Notes under the pieces: model-generated
What the model saw: the letters and a program-made list of their open reading frames with translations, nothing else
What the model was told of the DNA's origin: nothing
The model's database searches: none
Translations under genes and position numbers: made by a program
DNA from: an uncultured Alphaproteobacteria bacterium
Lineage (GTDB): Bacteria; Pseudomonadota; Alphaproteobacteria; Geminicoccales; Geminicoccaceae
Direction: 5' to 3'
DNA length: 51,320 bases
NCBI GenBank assembly: GCA_902826935.1
Contig: CADEGR010000007.1
Location: 1-51,320 of the forward strand
Shown here: one piece after another, positions 18,158 to 28,828 of the stretch
Position numbering within the stretch: position 1 is the first letter of the stretch
How the letters are laid out: each line of letters starts with the position of its first letter

Positions 18158-18987
18158 GATCTCACCGCCAACAACTCTGGATCGAAACGTCCACTGAAGC
18201 TGTGGCTGGCCGGGCCCGTCATCAAGACCCGGTCGCGCTCGTCCCAGGCGATCTGCAGCCGGCCGCCGTCCAGCAGCACCTCGGCGGCCCGCTCCGTCAG
18301 GCCACGGCGCGCGGCGGCCACCAGAGCGGCACAAGCGCCGCTGCCACAAGCGGCGGTCAGGCCGGCGCCACGCTCCCAGACCCGCAGACGGAGCGCCTTT
18401 GGCCCGCGCAGCTCGGCCACCCCGATATTGGCGCGCTCCGGGAACCAGGGATGATGCTCCAGCTGCGGCCCAAGCTCGGCCAGCGGGACCGCCTCCGCGT
18501 CGGCCACGAAGAACACGATATGCGGGTTGCCCATATTGACCGCGCAAGGCTGCGTCAGCGACCCACAGTCGAGATCAAGAGTCAGCGTATCCATCGGCTT
18601 GGCGAGCGGGATTTCGTCCCAGCCCAGCCGCGGACGCCCCATATCGACCCGGTAGCCAGTGACGCCGGCCCGGACTTCCAAGAGGCCGCTGGTGGTCTCG
18701 ATCCGGGTGGCGGTGGTGCTGTTCTGCTCCATCATGAGCCGGCCGACGCAGCGCGTGCCATTGCCGCACGCGCCTACTTCCGAGCCGTCGGCATTGTAGA
18801 CGCGCATGAAGACGTCGGCGCGCGACGACGGCTCGAGGCAGAGCAGCTGGTCGCAGCCGACGCCGCGCCGGCGGTCGGCGATGCGCTGCATCTGCTCGGC
18901 GCTCAGCGTCAGCCGGCCGCTCCGCTGATCGATGATCACGAAGTCATTGCCAAGGCCGTGCATCTTATGGAAAGCGAGCTCGTCCAT
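18154..18987 (-). CDS. dapF: Diaminopimelate epimerase
   Basis: Converts LL- to meso-diaminopimelate for lysine and peptidoglycan synthesis. Both active-site cysteines are present, in GACGNGTRCVGRL and AACGSGACAAL. The N-terminus FHKMHGLGNDFVIID and length (277) are typical. First gene of the dapF-mtaB-ftsY operon, divergent from ffh. Confidence 0.96.
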   Translation of the reverse strand: MDELAFHKMHGLGNDFVIIDQRSGRLTLSAEQMQRIADRRRGVGCDQLLCLEPSSRADVFMRVYNADGSEVGACGNGTRCVGRLMMEQNSTTATRIETTSGLLEVRAGVTGYRVDMGRPRLGWDEIPLAKPMDTLTLDLDCGSLTQPCAVNMGNPHIVFFVADAEAVPLAELGPQLEHHPWFPERANIGVAELRGPKALRLRVWERGAGLTAACGSGACAALVAAARRGLTERAAEVLLDGGRLQIAWDERDRVLMTGPASHSFSGRFDPELLAVRS

Positions 18988-19058
18988 CGCACCACACTAA
19001 AGATGAGGCCATCGGCCAGCGCAACCAGCGATCCGAGACCGCCCTTCGGCAGCTCAGC

Positions 19059-19088
19059 TTGACTTCAAGAGAAGCCGATACCTAGTTA
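19059..19088 (+). promoter_or_regulatory. Weak candidate promoter for ffh
   Basis: TTGACT at 19059-19064 is followed after 18 bases by TAGTTA at 19083-19088, about 50 bases before the ffh start. The -35 is good, the -10 poor. Its position in the dapF/ffh divergent gap is the main support. Confidence 0.3.
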
Positions 19089-19138
19089 ACGCTACCCGTC
19101 GGCGTCAAGCTGACCATCCCGCACCGATTGGTTGACCG

Positions 19139-20491
19139 ATGTTCGATACGCTTTCGAGCCGGCTTGGCAACGTCTTCGATCGCTTGAAGCGCCGGGGCGC
19201 CTTGAGTGCTGCGGATGTCGAGGCCGCCTTGCGCGACATCCGGGTGGCGCTGCTCGAAGCCGACGTGGCGCTGCCGGTCGTCAAGGATTTCATCGCTGCG
19301 ATCAAGGACCGGGCGGTCGGCCACGAGGTGTTGCGCAGCGTCACGCCCGGCCAGATGGTCGTCAAGATCGTCAATGATCAGCTGATCGAGCTGCTGGGCG
19401 GCCAAACCGTCGATCTGACGCTCACGGCGGCGCCGCCCCAGGTGGTGCTGATGGTCGGCCTGCAGGGCTCCGGCAAGACCACCACCAGCGCCAAGATTGC
19501 TTATCGGTTGCGGAGCCGGGAGCGCAAGAAGGTGCTGCTGGCCTCGCTCGACGTGCAGCGGCCAGCCGCCCAGGAGCAGCTGGCGGTGCTGGCGGAGCAA
19601 GCGCAGGTGACGAGCCTGCCGATCGTGCTCGGCCAGCAGCCGGTCCAGATCGCGGACCGCGCGCTCGATACCGCCAGGCGTGAGGGCGTTGACGTCGTGA
19701 TCCTGGATACGGCCGGCCGCCTGCATATCGACGACAGCCTGATGCTGGAGCTGGCGGCGGTGCGCGACCGGATCCGGCCCCATGAAACGCTGCTGGTGGC
19801 CGACGCGCTGACCGGCCAGGACGCGGTGACGCTGGCGCGCGCGTTCCATGAGCGGATCGGCCTGACCGGCATCGTGCTGACACGCATGGATGGTGACGCC
19901 CGCGGCGGTGCCGCCTTGAGCATGCGCGCGGTCACCGGCCAGCCGATCAAGCTGGTCGGCATGGGCGAGAAGCTGGAAGCGCTGGAGCCATTCCACCCCG
20001 ATCGGGTCGCGTCCCGCATTCTCGGCATGGGCGACGTCGTATCGCTGGTCGAGAAGGTGGCCGAGACGGTCGACAAGGAAGAAGCCGAAAAGCTTGCCGC
20101 CAAGATGAACAAGGGTCAGTTCGACTTGGACGATTTGGCGACGCAGCTGCAGCAAATGCGCAAGATGGGCGGCATGAGCGGCCTGCTGGGCATGCTGCCC
20201 GGAATCGGCAAGATCAAGCAGCAGATCGCGGATGCCAAGCTTGATGATCGGGTGATCACCCGCCAGCTGGCGATCTTGAGCTCGATGACGCGGCAGGAGC
20301 GGCGCAACCCACAGCTGCTCCACGCCTCGCGCAAGCGCCGGATCGCGAAGGGCTCGGGCACCGATGTCCAGGATCTGAACCGGCTGCTGAAGCAGTATCA
20401 GCAGATGCAGACCATGATGAAGCGGGTCAAGAAGATGGGCCACAAGAACTTCCTGAGCCGCGGCCTGCCGCCCGGCCTGCTGCAGCGCTGA
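19139..20491 (+). CDS. ffh: Signal recognition particle protein Ffh
   Basis: The SRP54 GTPase, which binds signal peptides and 4.5S RNA. The 450-residue protein has an N domain, a G domain (GLQGSGKTTTSAKIA, DVQRPAAQEQL, DTAGRLHIDD, TRMDGDARGGAAL) and a Met-rich M domain from about residue 320 (MRKMGGMSGLLGMLPG and the later MMKRVKKMG). It begins a core block followed by rpsP-rimM-trmD-rplS. Confidence 0.97.
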   Translation: MFDTLSSRLGNVFDRLKRRGALSAADVEAALRDIRVALLEADVALPVVKDFIAAIKDRAVGHEVLRSVTPGQMVVKIVNDQLIELLGGQTVDLTLTAAPPQVVLMVGLQGSGKTTTSAKIAYRLRSRERKKVLLASLDVQRPAAQEQLAVLAEQAQVTSLPIVLGQQPVQIADRALDTARREGVDVVILDTAGRLHIDDSLMLELAAVRDRIRPHETLLVADALTGQDAVTLARAFHERIGLTGIVLTRMDGDARGGAALSMRAVTGQPIKLVGMGEKLEALEPFHPDRVASRILGMGDVVSLVEKVAETVDKEEAEKLAAKMNKGQFDLDDLATQLQQMRKMGGMSGLLGMLPGIGKIKQQIADAKLDDRVITRQLAILSSMTRQERRNPQLLHASRKRRIAKGSGTDVQDLNRLLKQYQQMQTMMKRVKKMGHKNFLSRGLPPGLLQR

Positions 20492-20516
20492 CCTGCCGGG
20501 CGCGCGCACAGCGCAC

Positions 20517-20545
20517 TTGACCGGGCTTGCCGCTCGGACTACTTC
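20517..20545 (+). promoter_or_regulatory. Weak candidate promoter for rpsP-rimM-trmD-rplS
   Basis: TTGACC at 20517-20522, a 17-base spacer, then TACTTC at 20540-20545. It lies in the 209-base ffh-rpsP gap, which holds no other recognisable element. The -35 is close to consensus, the -10 only loosely. Confidence 0.25.
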
Positions 20546-20700
20546 TCCGTCAGTTAAGCGCTTGGCTCACAAACTCGATCAGCGCACAGAACCGGCGGAT
20601 GATGCGACAAGTTGATCGTATCCCCGGAGCGGTCTGCTCGCCGTGGGCGCGATCTGCCGTCCAATTGTGGCTGGGCCAGGTTTGGCTTGAGGATGAACTG

Positions 20701-21054
20701 ATGAGCGTTCGTATCCGCCTCGCCCGCGGGGGCACCAAGAAGAGGCCGTTCTACCGGATTGTGGCGACCCATGCGCGTAGCCCGCGCGACGGCCGCTTCC
20801 TTGAGAAGCTCGGCACCTACGATCCCCTGCAGCCGGCCGAAAGCGCCAGCAGGATCGTGCTGCGGGAGGATCGGATCCGGTATTGGCTCGGCAACGGCGC
20901 GCAGGCGAGCGATCGCGTCTGCCGGTTTCTGGATGCCGCCGGCATCACCAGCGGCACCGTCAAGTTCCGGGGCACGGGCAAGCGCGCCCAGGAGCTGGCC
21001 GCCAAGCGGGCGGAAGCTGAGGCCAAGGCCGCTGCCGCGACGGCCGGCGGCTGA
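20701..21054 (+). CDS. rpsP: 30S ribosomal protein S16
   Basis: A 117-residue small-subunit protein starting [21 protein letters not shown]. The conserved core ends near residue 85; an Ala/Lys/Glu-rich C-terminal tail follows, common in alphaproteobacteria. The open frame extends upstream to 20527, but ATG 20701, preceded by TTGAGGATG, gives the conserved N-terminus. First gene of the classic rpsP-rimM-trmD-rplS operon. Confidence 0.97.
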   Translation: MSVRIRLARGGTKKRPFYRIVATHARSPRDGRFLEKLGTYDPLQPAESASRIVLREDRIRYWLGNGAQASDRVCRFLDAAGITSGTVKFRGTGKRAQELAAKRAEAEAKAAAATAGG

Positions 21055-21096
21055 GGACACAAGTGCGCGCGGCCGTAGGCAGGTTGGCGAGGGTGG

Positions 21097-21630
21097 ATGG
21101 GCGCTTTGATGGGCGAGCGTCAGCAGGAGTCCGGATGGGTGTGCCTGGCCGTGGTGGCAGGGGCGCACGGCATTCGTGGCGCCCTAAAGCTGCGCTGCTT
21201 CACGGAGCGGCCTGAGGACGTTGTTGCCTATGGCCCGCTGTTCGACGATGCCGGACAGCCTCTGCCACGTCTGCGAGTCCAGCGCATCCTGCCAGGCGGC
21301 GTGATCGCCGAGATCGCAGGTCTGGCGGACCGCACGGCTGCCGAGCGCTGGCGTGGCAAGTCCTTCCATGTACCGCGAACCAGCCTGCCCGAGCCCGCCG
21401 CGGACGAGTTCTACTATGAGGATTTGCAGGGCCTGACCGCCCTGGACGTCGACGGCACGCCTCTTGGCGTGATCCGCCGCGTCGACAATTACGGTGCCGG
21501 CGACGTCATCGAGATCGCTAGCGATGACGGCAAGGTCCTCACCCTGCCCTTCGATCAGCGCACCGTGCCCGAGATCAATCTTGCCGCTGGCCATGTCATC
21601 GTGGCGCCACCTCAGGAGGTTGGCGCATGA
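21097..21630 (+). CDS. rimM: Ribosome maturation factor RimM
   Basis: Assists 30S head assembly by binding S19. This 177-residue protein has the N-terminal RimM domain ([18 protein letters not shown]) and the C-terminal PRC-barrel domain ([34 protein letters not shown]). The start could be ATG 21097 or ATG 21109. It overlaps trmD by four bases. Confidence 0.95.
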   Translation: MGALMGERQQESGWVCLAVVAGAHGIRGALKLRCFTERPEDVVAYGPLFDDAGQPLPRLRVQRILPGGVIAEIAGLADRTAAERWRGKSFHVPRTSLPEPAADEFYYEDLQGLTALDVDGTPLGVIRRVDNYGAGDVIEIASDDGKVLTLPFDQRTVPEINLAAGHVIVAPPQEVGA

Positions 21631-22379
21631 CGATCTGCATGCCGTGGCACGCCAGCGTGCTGACGATCTTCCCCGAGATGCTGCCCGGTCCGCTAGCGTT
21701 CTCGCTGGCTGGCCGCGCCCTGGAAACCGGCGTCTGGCGGCTGGATTGCGTGAACATCCGGGAGTTCGCCCTGGATCGCCATCGCACAGTCGATGACGAG
21801 CCGTTTGGCGGCGGCGCCGGCATGGTGATGCGCCCGGACGTGGTCGCGCGGGCCCTGGATGCCGCGGTTGCCAGCGCCCCGGATCGCCCTCTTCTATACC
21901 TGACGCCGCGCGGCCGGCCGCTCTGCCAGGAGCGCGTCCGGCAGCTTGCCGAAGGTCAGGGCGTTGTGCTCTTATGCGGCCGGTTCGAAGGCGTCGATCA
22001 GCGGGTCGTCGAGGCAAGAGCCCTGGAAGAGGTCAGCCTGGGCGACATCGTGCTGTCCGGTGGCGAGCCGGCGGCGATCGCCCTCCTGGATGCGTGTGTC
22101 CGGCTGCTGCCTGGGGTCATGGGTTCAGCCCAGTCGGTCAGCGAAGAGAGCTTCGCCGACGGGCTGTTGGAATATCCCCAGTTCACCCGGCCGCAGGACT
22201 GGCAAGGCCATGCGGTGCCGGCGGAATTGCTGTCCGGCCATCACGCCCGGATCCGCGCGTGGCGCAAGCGCCAGGCGGAACTCGTCACCGAGATGCGGCG
22301 GCCCGATCTATGGGTCCGGCATCTTGCCAAGCAGGCCCCCGATCGAGCGGCCATCCGGCCGGTCAGCGCCGAGATGTAG
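21627..22379 (+). CDS. trmD: tRNA (guanine-N1-)-methyltransferase
   Basis: A SPOUT methyltransferase making m1G37 in tRNAs, which prevents +1 frameshifting. The 250-residue protein shows [22 protein letters not shown], the knot motif [31 protein letters not shown] and QFTRPQDW. Translationally coupled to rimM (ATGA). Confidence 0.97.
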   Translation: MTICMPWHASVLTIFPEMLPGPLAFSLAGRALETGVWRLDCVNIREFALDRHRTVDDEPFGGGAGMVMRPDVVARALDAAVASAPDRPLLYLTPRGRPLCQERVRQLAEGQGVVLLCGRFEGVDQRVVEARALEEVSLGDIVLSGGEPAAIALLDACVRLLPGVMGSAQSVSEESFADGLLEYPQFTRPQDWQGHAVPAELLSGHHARIRAWRKRQAELVTEMRRPDLWVRHLAKQAPDRAAIRPVSAEM

Positions 22380-22389
22380 TGAGGTTGCC

Positions 22390-22803
22390 ATGAACGTCAT
22401 CCAGCAGCTCGAAAGCGAGCAGATCAAGCAGCTCAGCAGCGATCGGCCGATCCCCGATTTCGCGCCGGGCGATACGCTGCGGGTCAGCGTCAAGGTGGTC
22501 GAGGGCACGCGCGAGCGGGTTCAGGCCTTCGAGGGTGTGTGCATCGCGCGCAAGAACCGCGGCATCAACTCGGCCTTCACCGTGCGCAAGATCAGCTACG
22601 GCGAAGGGGTCGAGCGGATCTTCCCGCTCTACAGCCCGCAGATCGCCGAGATCCAGGTGGTTCGGCGCGGCCGGGTGCGCCGGGCCAAGCTGTATTACCT
22701 GCGGGGCCGGACCGGCAAGGCCGCGCGCATCACCGAACGGCGGGACGAGCGCAGCCGCCAGAGCGCCGAGGACACGCAGCCCGACAAGAGCGCTGCTGAT
22801 TGA
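22390..22803 (+). CDS. rplS: 50S ribosomal protein L19
   Basis: A 137-residue large-subunit protein at the 30S-50S interface. It begins [13 protein letters not shown] and has [26 protein letters not shown] and [14 protein letters not shown] 22390, preceded by GAGG, was chosen over upstream in-frame starts inside trmD. An acidic/polar tail of about 20 residues follows the conserved core. Confidence 0.97.
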   Translation: MNVIQQLESEQIKQLSSDRPIPDFAPGDTLRVSVKVVEGTRERVQAFEGVCIARKNRGINSAFTVRKISYGEGVERIFPLYSPQIAEIQVVRRGRVRRAKLYYLRGRTGKAARITERRDERSRQSAEDTQPDKSAAD

Positions 22804-22867
22804 TCGTCGAGACGAACGGTCGCCGGCTCATCGCGACCTGGCGGCCAGCATGAGGAGGCTGGGCGCC

Positions 22868-24274
22868 ATGGCTGGCCCAAGGACCCTGTTTGACAAGATC
22901 TGGGATGCCCATCTGGTTGATCAGCAGGCGGATGGCACCTGCCTGATCTATATCGATCGCCACCTTGTGCACGAGGTCACTAGCCCCCAGGCCTTCGAAG
23001 GCCTGCGCCAGACCGGTCGACGGGTGCGCCGGCCCGAGGCGACCCTGGCCGTGCCCGATCACAACGTGCCCACGACCGATCGCAGCCAAGGCATCGCCGA
23101 GGACCAGTCGCGCATCCAGATCGAGACGCTGCAGCAGAACTGCCGCGATTTCGGCGTGCCGCTGTTCGATGTCACCGACATCCGGCAGGGCATCGTCCAC
23201 ATCATCGGCCCGGAGCAAGGCTTTACCCTGCCGGGCATGACGATCGTCTGCGGCGACAGCCACACCTCGACCCACGGCGCTTTTGGCGCGCTGGCTTTTG
23301 GCATCGGGACCTCCGAGGTCGAGCATGTCCTGGCGACCCAGACGCTGTATCAAACCCGCCCTCGGAACATGCGGATCACGGTCAGCGGCGAGCTGCCCTT
23401 CGGCGTGACCGCGAAGGATGTGATCCTGGCGATCATCGGCACGATCGGCACCGGTGGCGGCACCGGCTACGTTATCGAATATGCCGGGGAGGTGATCCGC
23501 GGCCTGTCCATGGCCGGGCGCATGACCATCTGCAACATGTCGATTGAGGCCGGCGCCCGCGCCGGCTTGATCGCGCCGGACGAGGTCACCTTCGACTACA
23601 TCAAGGGTCGACCGATGGCGCCCAAGGGCGGCGCCTTCGAGCAGGCCGTGCAGATGTGGCGCCAGCTGCCGTCCGATGAGGGTGCCCGCTACGAGAAGGA
23701 AGTCACGCTGGCAGCCGCCGAGATCGAGCCCCAGGTGACTTGGGGCACCAGCCCGCAAGACGTGGTGCCGATCACCGGCCGGGTGCCGCGCCCCGAGGCC
23801 GAAGCCGATCCCAACCGCCGCTCCGCCATGGAGCGATCGCTCGACTACATGGGCCTGGAGCCGGGCCTGCCGATGACCGAGATCAGGATCGACAAGGTGT
23901 TCGTCGGTTCCTGCACCAATGGTCGGATCGAGGATCTTCGGGCCGCCGCCAAGGTGATTTCCGGCAAGCGCGTGGCGCCCCATGTGCAGGCCATGGTGGT
24001 GCCCGGCTCCGGCCTGGTGAAGCACCAGGCGGAGGAAGAGGGCCTCGACAGGATCTTCATCGAGGCGGGCTTCGAATGGCGCGAGGCTGGCTGCTCGATG
24101 TGCCTGGGCATGAACCCAGACCAGCTGAAGCCGGGCGAGCGTTGCGCGTCGACCTCCAATCGCAACTTCGAGGGACGCCAGGGCAAAGGTGGGCGCACTC
24201 ATTTGGTGTCGCCGGCCATGGCCGCTGCCGCGGCCGTGGCGGGTCACATCGCCGATGTCCGCAAGTTCGTGTGA
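22868..24274 (+). CDS. leuC: 3-isopropylmalate dehydratase large subunit
   Basis: Isomerises 2- to 3-isopropylmalate with LeuD in leucine synthesis. The 468-residue aconitase-like protein has [31 protein letters not shown] and the 4Fe-4S cysteines in [13 protein letters not shown] and GCSMCLGMN. The frame is open upstream into rplS, but ATG 22868 has a strong AGGAGG ahead and gives the family N-terminus ([13 protein letters not shown]). Heads leuC-leuD-leuB. Confidence 0.97.
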   Translation: MAGPRTLFDKIWDAHLVDQQADGTCLIYIDRHLVHEVTSPQAFEGLRQTGRRVRRPEATLAVPDHNVPTTDRSQGIAEDQSRIQIETLQQNCRDFGVPLFDVTDIRQGIVHIIGPEQGFTLPGMTIVCGDSHTSTHGAFGALAFGIGTSEVEHVLATQTLYQTRPRNMRITVSGELPFGVTAKDVILAIIGTIGTGGGTGYVIEYAGEVIRGLSMAGRMTICNMSIEAGARAGLIAPDEVTFDYIKGRPMAPKGGAFEQAVQMWRQLPSDEGARYEKEVTLAAAEIEPQVTWGTSPQDVVPITGRVPRPEAEADPNRRSAMERSLDYMGLEPGLPMTEIRIDKVFVGSCTNGRIEDLRAAAKVISGKRVAPHVQAMVVPGSGLVKHQAEEEGLDRIFIEAGFEWREAGCSMCLGMNPDQLKPGERCASTSNRNFEGRQGKGGRTHLVSPAMAAAAAVAGHIADVRKFV

Positions 24275-24285
24275 GGAGCGGAGCG

Positions 24286-24909
24286 ATGCAGCCATTCACC
24301 AAGCTCACTGGGATCGCCGCCCCCTTGCCGATGATCAATGTCGACACCGACAAGATCATCCCCGCTAAGTGGCTGAAGACCATCAAGCGCACGGGCCTTG
24401 GCGTCGCCCTGTTCGAGACCCTGCGCTACGCCGATGACGGCAGCGAGCGGCCGGAGTTCGTGCTGAACCGCGCGCCGTATCGTTCGGCCAGCATCCTGAT
24501 CGCGGGTGACAATTTCGGCTGCGGCAGCTCGCGCGAGCATGCGCCCTGGGCGCTCCTGGATTTCGGCATCCGCTGCGTGATCGCGCCCTCATTTGCCGAT
24601 ATCTTCCACAACAATTGCTTCAAGAACGGCATCCTGCCGGTCGTCTTGCCCAAGGAGCAGGTCGATCTGCTGACCCGCGAGGCGACCGAGGCGGGTGATC
24701 CGACCTTCACGATCGACCTCGAGCGGCAGGAGATTGTCCGGCCGACCGGCAATGCGGTGCTGAAGTTCGCCGTCGATCCACACAAGAAGCATTGCCTGCT
24801 CCATGGCCTCGACGATATCGGCCAAACCATGCAGCGCCAGTCGATGATCGACGGCTTCGAGGCCAAGCAACGGCTGGCCGCCCCCTGGCTTTACCGAGAG
24901 GTGGCATGA
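24286..24909 (+). CDS. leuD: 3-isopropylmalate dehydratase small subunit
   Basis: A 207-residue swivel-domain subunit of isopropylmalate isomerase. Motifs: [20 protein letters not shown] and [20 protein letters not shown] 24286 is preceded by GAGGAG; an upstream in-frame extension is antisense/shadow sequence within leuC. It overlaps leuB by four bases. Confidence 0.97.
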   Translation: MQPFTKLTGIAAPLPMINVDTDKIIPAKWLKTIKRTGLGVALFETLRYADDGSERPEFVLNRAPYRSASILIAGDNFGCGSSREHAPWALLDFGIRCVIAPSFADIFHNNCFKNGILPVVLPKEQVDLLTREATEAGDPTFTIDLERQEIVRPTGNAVLKFAVDPHKKHCLLHGLDDIGQTMQRQSMIDGFEAKQRLAAPWLYREVA

Positions 24910-26039
24910 TGATGGCGCGCAGCGAGACCGATACGCCGCGGCGCATTTTGCTGCTGCCGGGCGATGGCATCGGGCCTGAGGTCATGCGCGAGGTGCGGCG
25001 CGTGATGGACTGGTTCGCCAGGCGGCAGGGCATCGCCTTCGAGCTGCAGGAGGCATTGGTCGGCGGCGCCTCCTATGACCGCCATGGCACGCCCTTGACC
25101 GACGCGACGTTGGAGCAGGCTCTGCAGGCGGATGCGGTCCTGTTCGGCGCTGTCGGCGGTCCGAAATATGACGATCTGGCGTTCGATCAAAAGCCGGAGC
25201 GGGGCCTGCTTCGGCTGCGCAAGGAGCTTGGCCTGTTCGCGAATCTGCGTCCCGCCAAGGTCTTTGACGCGCTGATCGACAGCTCGTCCCTCAAGCCGGA
25301 CCTGGTGCGCGGTCTCGACATCATGATCGTCCGTGAGCTCACCGGCGGCATCTATTTTGGCGAGCCGCGTGGCATCGAGACGCTGCCAGGCGGCGAGCGG
25401 CGCGGGATCAACACTCAGGTCTATACAACCACCGAAATTCGCCGGGTGGCCGCCGTCGCCTTCGAGCTCGCCCGCAAGCGCCAACATCGGGTTTGCTCGG
25501 TGGAAAAGGCGAACGTCATGGAATCGGGCGTGCTGTGGCGGGAGGAAGTCAAGGCGCTGCATGAGGCCGAGTACTCGGACGTCGAGCTCAGCCACATGTA
25601 CGCCGACAACTGCGCGATGCAGCTGGTGCGTGAGCCCAAGCAGTTCGACGTCATCGTCACCGACAATCTCTTCGGTGACCTGTTGTCGGATTGCGCGGCG
25701 ATGTTGACGGGCTCGCTCGGCATGCTGCCTTCGGCATCGCTGGGCGCACCCGGGTCGGATGGCAAGCGCAAGGCGCTGTACGAGCCGGTGCATGGCTCGG
25801 CACCCGATATTGCCGGCAAAGGCTTGGCCAATCCGATCGCGATGCTGCAGAGCTTTGGCATGATGCTGCGCTACTCCTTCGATCGGGACGACGCAGCCGA
25901 TCAGCTCGACGGTGCCATCGGCCGGGTGTTGGCCGGCGGCCTGCGCACCGCCGACATCATGCAGGACGGCATGGCCAAGGTTTCGACCTCGGTCATGGGC
26001 GAAAGCATCGTGCGCGAGCTGGATAAGGCCGCCGCCTGA
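24906..26039 (+). CDS. leuB: 3-isopropylmalate dehydrogenase
   Basis: An NAD-dependent oxidative decarboxylase of leucine synthesis. The 377-residue protein has [48 protein letters not shown] and [20 protein letters not shown]. Three consecutive ATG codons follow the leuD overlap, so the exact start may be 24906, 24909 or 24912. Confidence 0.96.
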   Translation: MMMARSETDTPRRILLLPGDGIGPEVMREVRRVMDWFARRQGIAFELQEALVGGASYDRHGTPLTDATLEQALQADAVLFGAVGGPKYDDLAFDQKPERGLLRLRKELGLFANLRPAKVFDALIDSSSLKPDLVRGLDIMIVRELTGGIYFGEPRGIETLPGGERRGINTQVYTTTEIRRVAAVAFELARKRQHRVCSVEKANVMESGVLWREEVKALHEAEYSDVELSHMYADNCAMQLVREPKQFDVIVTDNLFGDLLSDCAAMLTGSLGMLPSASLGAPGSDGKRKALYEPVHGSAPDIAGKGLANPIAMLQSFGMMLRYSFDRDDAADQLDGAIGRVLAGGLRTADIMQDGMAKVSTSVMGESIVRELDKAAA

Positions 26040-26049
26040 CGGAGCCCGC

Positions 26050-26070
26050 GCCCGCCCCATCGGGGCAGGC
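26050..26070 (+). repeat. Hairpin between leuB and asd
   Basis: A nine-position stem with one mismatch and an ATC loop (26059-26061), about ten bases after the leuB stop. It is very G+C-rich but has no T-run, so it is not a convincing intrinsic terminator. It may slow exonucleases or partly insulate asd from the leu genes. Confidence 0.4.
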
Positions 26071-26108
26071 AGACCGTTCCTACCATCAAGGACAACCAGG
26101 AGCCTGCT

Positions 26109-27125
26109 ATGGGCTACAAAGTTGCCGTCGTCGGCGCCACCGGAGCGGTGGGCGGCGAGATGCTGAACATTCTTGCCGAGCGTGATTTCCCGGCCGATTC
26201 GGTGGTGGCGCTCGCGTCCCGATCATCGATCGGCAAGGAGGTGTCGTTCGGCGACAAGGACGTGCTGAAAGTGCGCAACCTCGAGGATTTCGACTTCGAG
26301 GGCGTCGACATCGGCTTGTTCTCGCCTGGCGCTGCGATCTCGAAGGTGTATGCGCCGCGCGCCGCCGCCGCTGGCTGCGTCGTGATCGACAACACCTCGC
26401 AATTCCGCATGGACGAGGATGTGCCGCTGGTGGTGCCGGAGGTGAACCGGGACGCGCTGGCCGGCTTTCGCGAGCGCAACATCATCGCCAATCCGAACTG
26501 TTCGACCATCCAGATGGTGATGGCGCTGAAGCCGCTGCACGATCTGGCGGTGGTCCGGCGCGTGGTGGTCGCGACCTATCAGTCGGTCTCGGGCGCCGGT
26601 CGGGAGGCAATGGACGAGCTGTTCGACCAGACCAAGGGCATCTACGAGACCCGCACGCCTGAGCCCAAGCTTTTTCCTAAGCAGATCGCATTCAACGTGA
26701 TTCCGCAGATTGACGTGTTTCTGGATGACGGCTCGACCAAGGAAGAATGGAAGATGGTGGTCGAGACCAAGAAGATTCTCGATCCGGCGATCGAGGTCAT
26801 CGCGACTTGCGTCCGCTGTCCGGTCTTTGTCGGCCATGCCGAGGCGGTCTGTGCCGAGTTCGAGCACGCGATCGATGTGGACGAGGCACGGCATGCGCTT
26901 TATGACGCGCCGGGCCTGGCGCTGCTCGATCGCTCGGATGAGGAGCTCTACGCGACGCCATTGGATTGTGTCGGTGAATATGATGTCTTCGTCTCGCGCT
27001 TGCGGCAGGATCGGACGGTGCCACACGGCTTGGCCTTTTGGGTCGTCGCCGACAATTTGCGCAAGGGCGCCGCGCTGAACGCAGTCCAGATTGCCGAAGC
27101 CATGGTGGCGGATGGGCTGCTTTGA
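26109..27125 (+). CDS. asd: Aspartate-semialdehyde dehydrogenase
   Basis: Reduces aspartyl phosphate to the semialdehyde for lysine, methionine and threonine. The 338-residue protein has VAVVGATGAVGGEML (NADP fold), NPNCSTIQMV with catalytic C131, and SVSGAGREAMDEL. CCAGGAG precedes the ATG. It follows leuB in the same direction, a common alphaproteobacterial order. Confidence 0.97.
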   Translation: MGYKVAVVGATGAVGGEMLNILAERDFPADSVVALASRSSIGKEVSFGDKDVLKVRNLEDFDFEGVDIGLFSPGAAISKVYAPRAAAAGCVVIDNTSQFRMDEDVPLVVPEVNRDALAGFRERNIIANPNCSTIQMVMALKPLHDLAVVRRVVVATYQSVSGAGREAMDELFDQTKGIYETRTPEPKLFPKQIAFNVIPQIDVFLDDGSTKEEWKMVVETKKILDPAIEVIATCVRCPVFVGHAEAVCAEFEHAIDVDEARHALYDAPGLALLDRSDEELYATPLDCVGEYDVFVSRLRQDRTVPHGLAFWVVADNLRKGAALNAVQIAEAMVADGLL

Positions 27126-27226
27126 CCTGACCAGGCTGGCAAAAGCCTTCAGGCGTGCTGGCGCCGCTTGATGGCTGCGGGAGGAACGTCCATTTCGGGG
27201 CCAGCCACGCGCCAGCGGATGTGACC

Positions 27227-28825
27227 ATGGGCCAAGCGGCGCCGACCGCCGTTGACCAGCTCGCGCAGGTCGGCGGCAATGTTGTCGAGTTCACCGTCAG
27301 CGAGATCTCGCAAGCGCTCAAGCGCACGCTTGAGGACGGCTATGGCCATGTCCGCATCCGCGGCGAAATCTCGGGCTTCAAGCGGGCGTCCTCCGGTCAT
27401 CTCTATTTCTCGCTGAAGGACGCAGGCGCCTGCCTCGACGGTGTGTGCTGGCGCGGCAATGCCCAGCGTTTGGGCTTCCAGCCGGAGGATGGGCTGGAAG
27501 TCGTGGTCACGGGCCGGATCACCACCTTCCCCGGCCGTTCGAAGTACCAGGTTGTCGTCGAGCAGATGGCGCCTGCCGGCCTTGGCGCCCTCATGGCGCT
27601 CTTGGAGGAGCGCAAGCAGCGCCTCGCGACCGAAGGCTTGTTTGCGGCCGAGCGCAAGCCTGCCCTGCCCTTCATGCCTCGAGTCATCGGGGTGGTGACG
27701 TCGCCGACCGGTGCCGTCATTCGCGACATCCTGCATCGGCTGGCGGAGCGGTTTCCGTGCCATGTCCTGATCTGGCCAGTGCTGGTTCAAGGCGAACAGG
27801 CGGCCGGACAAATTGCCGCCGCGATCGAGGGCTTTTGCGCCTTGCCGCCGGCTGGACCTGTGTCCCGTCCTGACCTTCTGATCGTCGCGCGCGGCGGTGG
27901 CTCGCTCGAGGATCTTTGGCCGTTCAACGAGGAAATCGTCGTGCGGGCGGCTGCCGCCTGCACCATTCCGCTGATCTCCGCGGTCGGCCATGAAACCGAC
28001 ACGACCCTGATCGATCTGGCCGCGGCCCAGCGAGCGCCAACGCCGACGGCCGCGGCCGAGCTGGCCGTGCCGGTGCGGCTGGATTTGCTGCAGCAGGTCG
28101 GCCAGCTGGGCGGCCGGCTGCTGATCGGCACCGAGCGGGGCATGCGCGACCGGTCCCGGACGCTGGCCGCAACCGCGCGCGCGCTGCCGGATCCGGTCGG
28201 CTTGCTCGGCCAAGCCAGCCAGCGCCTGGATGATCTGGTCGACCGGCTGGGCCATGCCCCGGCAGCCCGGCTGCGGCAGGCGGCGCTGAGCTTGGCCGAA
28301 GTTGGTGCCAGGCTCGGCAGCCCGAAGCATCTGCTGCACGCGGCGCGGCTTCGGCTGCGCGGGCCGGAGCAACAGCTGCGCCAGCTGTGCGTCGCTCAGC
28401 TGCGGCAGTCGCGCCAGAGCCTGGCGCAGCTGGATCGCCGCATGAGCCCGCATTTGCTGGCGGAACGCATGCCGCCGTGCCGCGACCGCCTGCGCGACCT
28501 GGCCAGCCGCCAGGAGCATGCCTTCGATCGCCAGCTGCGGACCGCGCAGGAGCGGCTCAAGAACAATGCCAGCATGCTGACGACCCTCAGCTATCAAGGG
28601 GTTCTAGCGCGCGGCTTTGCCCTGGTCCGGGACCGCAATGGGCAGCTGATCACCTCGGCCAGTGAGGCTTGCCAAGCCCAGGCCCTCGATCTGCAGTTTG
28701 CCGATGATCGGGTCGAAGCGCTGGTCGTCCAGACCGCGTCGCAACCTGCCACGGCAAAGCGTGCCGATGCGGTCTCGGGCAAGACCAAGAAGAGCGTAGC
28801 GACCCGGCAAGGGCGCCTGCTTTAG
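27227..28825 (+). CDS. xseA: Exodeoxyribonuclease VII large subunit
   Basis: The large subunit of ExoVII, a single-strand exonuclease in mismatch repair and recombination. It has an N-terminal OB fold (FTVSEISQALKRTLEDGYGH, VRIRGEISGFKRASSGHLYF), the catalytic region (VVTSPTGAVIRDI, RGGGSLEDLWPFN, AVGHETDTTLIDLAA) and long helical regions. Likely start ATG 27227 or GTG 27221; the upstream extension to 27155 is not conserved. No xseB is adjacent. Confidence 0.93.
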   Translation: MGQAAPTAVDQLAQVGGNVVEFTVSEISQALKRTLEDGYGHVRIRGEISGFKRASSGHLYFSLKDAGACLDGVCWRGNAQRLGFQPEDGLEVVVTGRITTFPGRSKYQVVVEQMAPAGLGALMALLEERKQRLATEGLFAAERKPALPFMPRVIGVVTSPTGAVIRDILHRLAERFPCHVLIWPVLVQGEQAAGQIAAAIEGFCALPPAGPVSRPDLLIVARGGGSLEDLWPFNEEIVVRAAAACTIPLISAVGHETDTTLIDLAAAQRAPTPTAAAELAVPVRLDLLQQVGQLGGRLLIGTERGMRDRSRTLAATARALPDPVGLLGQASQRLDDLVDRLGHAPAARLRQAALSLAEVGARLGSPKHLLHAARLRLRGPEQQLRQLCVAQLRQSRQSLAQLDRRMSPHLLAERMPPCRDRLRDLASRQEHAFDRQLRTAQERLKNNASMLTTLSYQGVLARGFALVRDRNGQLITSASEACQAQALDLQFADDRVEALVVQTASQPATAKRADAVSGKTKKSVATRQGRLL

Positions 28826-28828
28826 GGG

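Noticed and set aside
26050-26070. leuB-asd hairpin as an intrinsic terminator
   Set aside because: The stem is good but no T-run follows, so I list it only as a hairpin.
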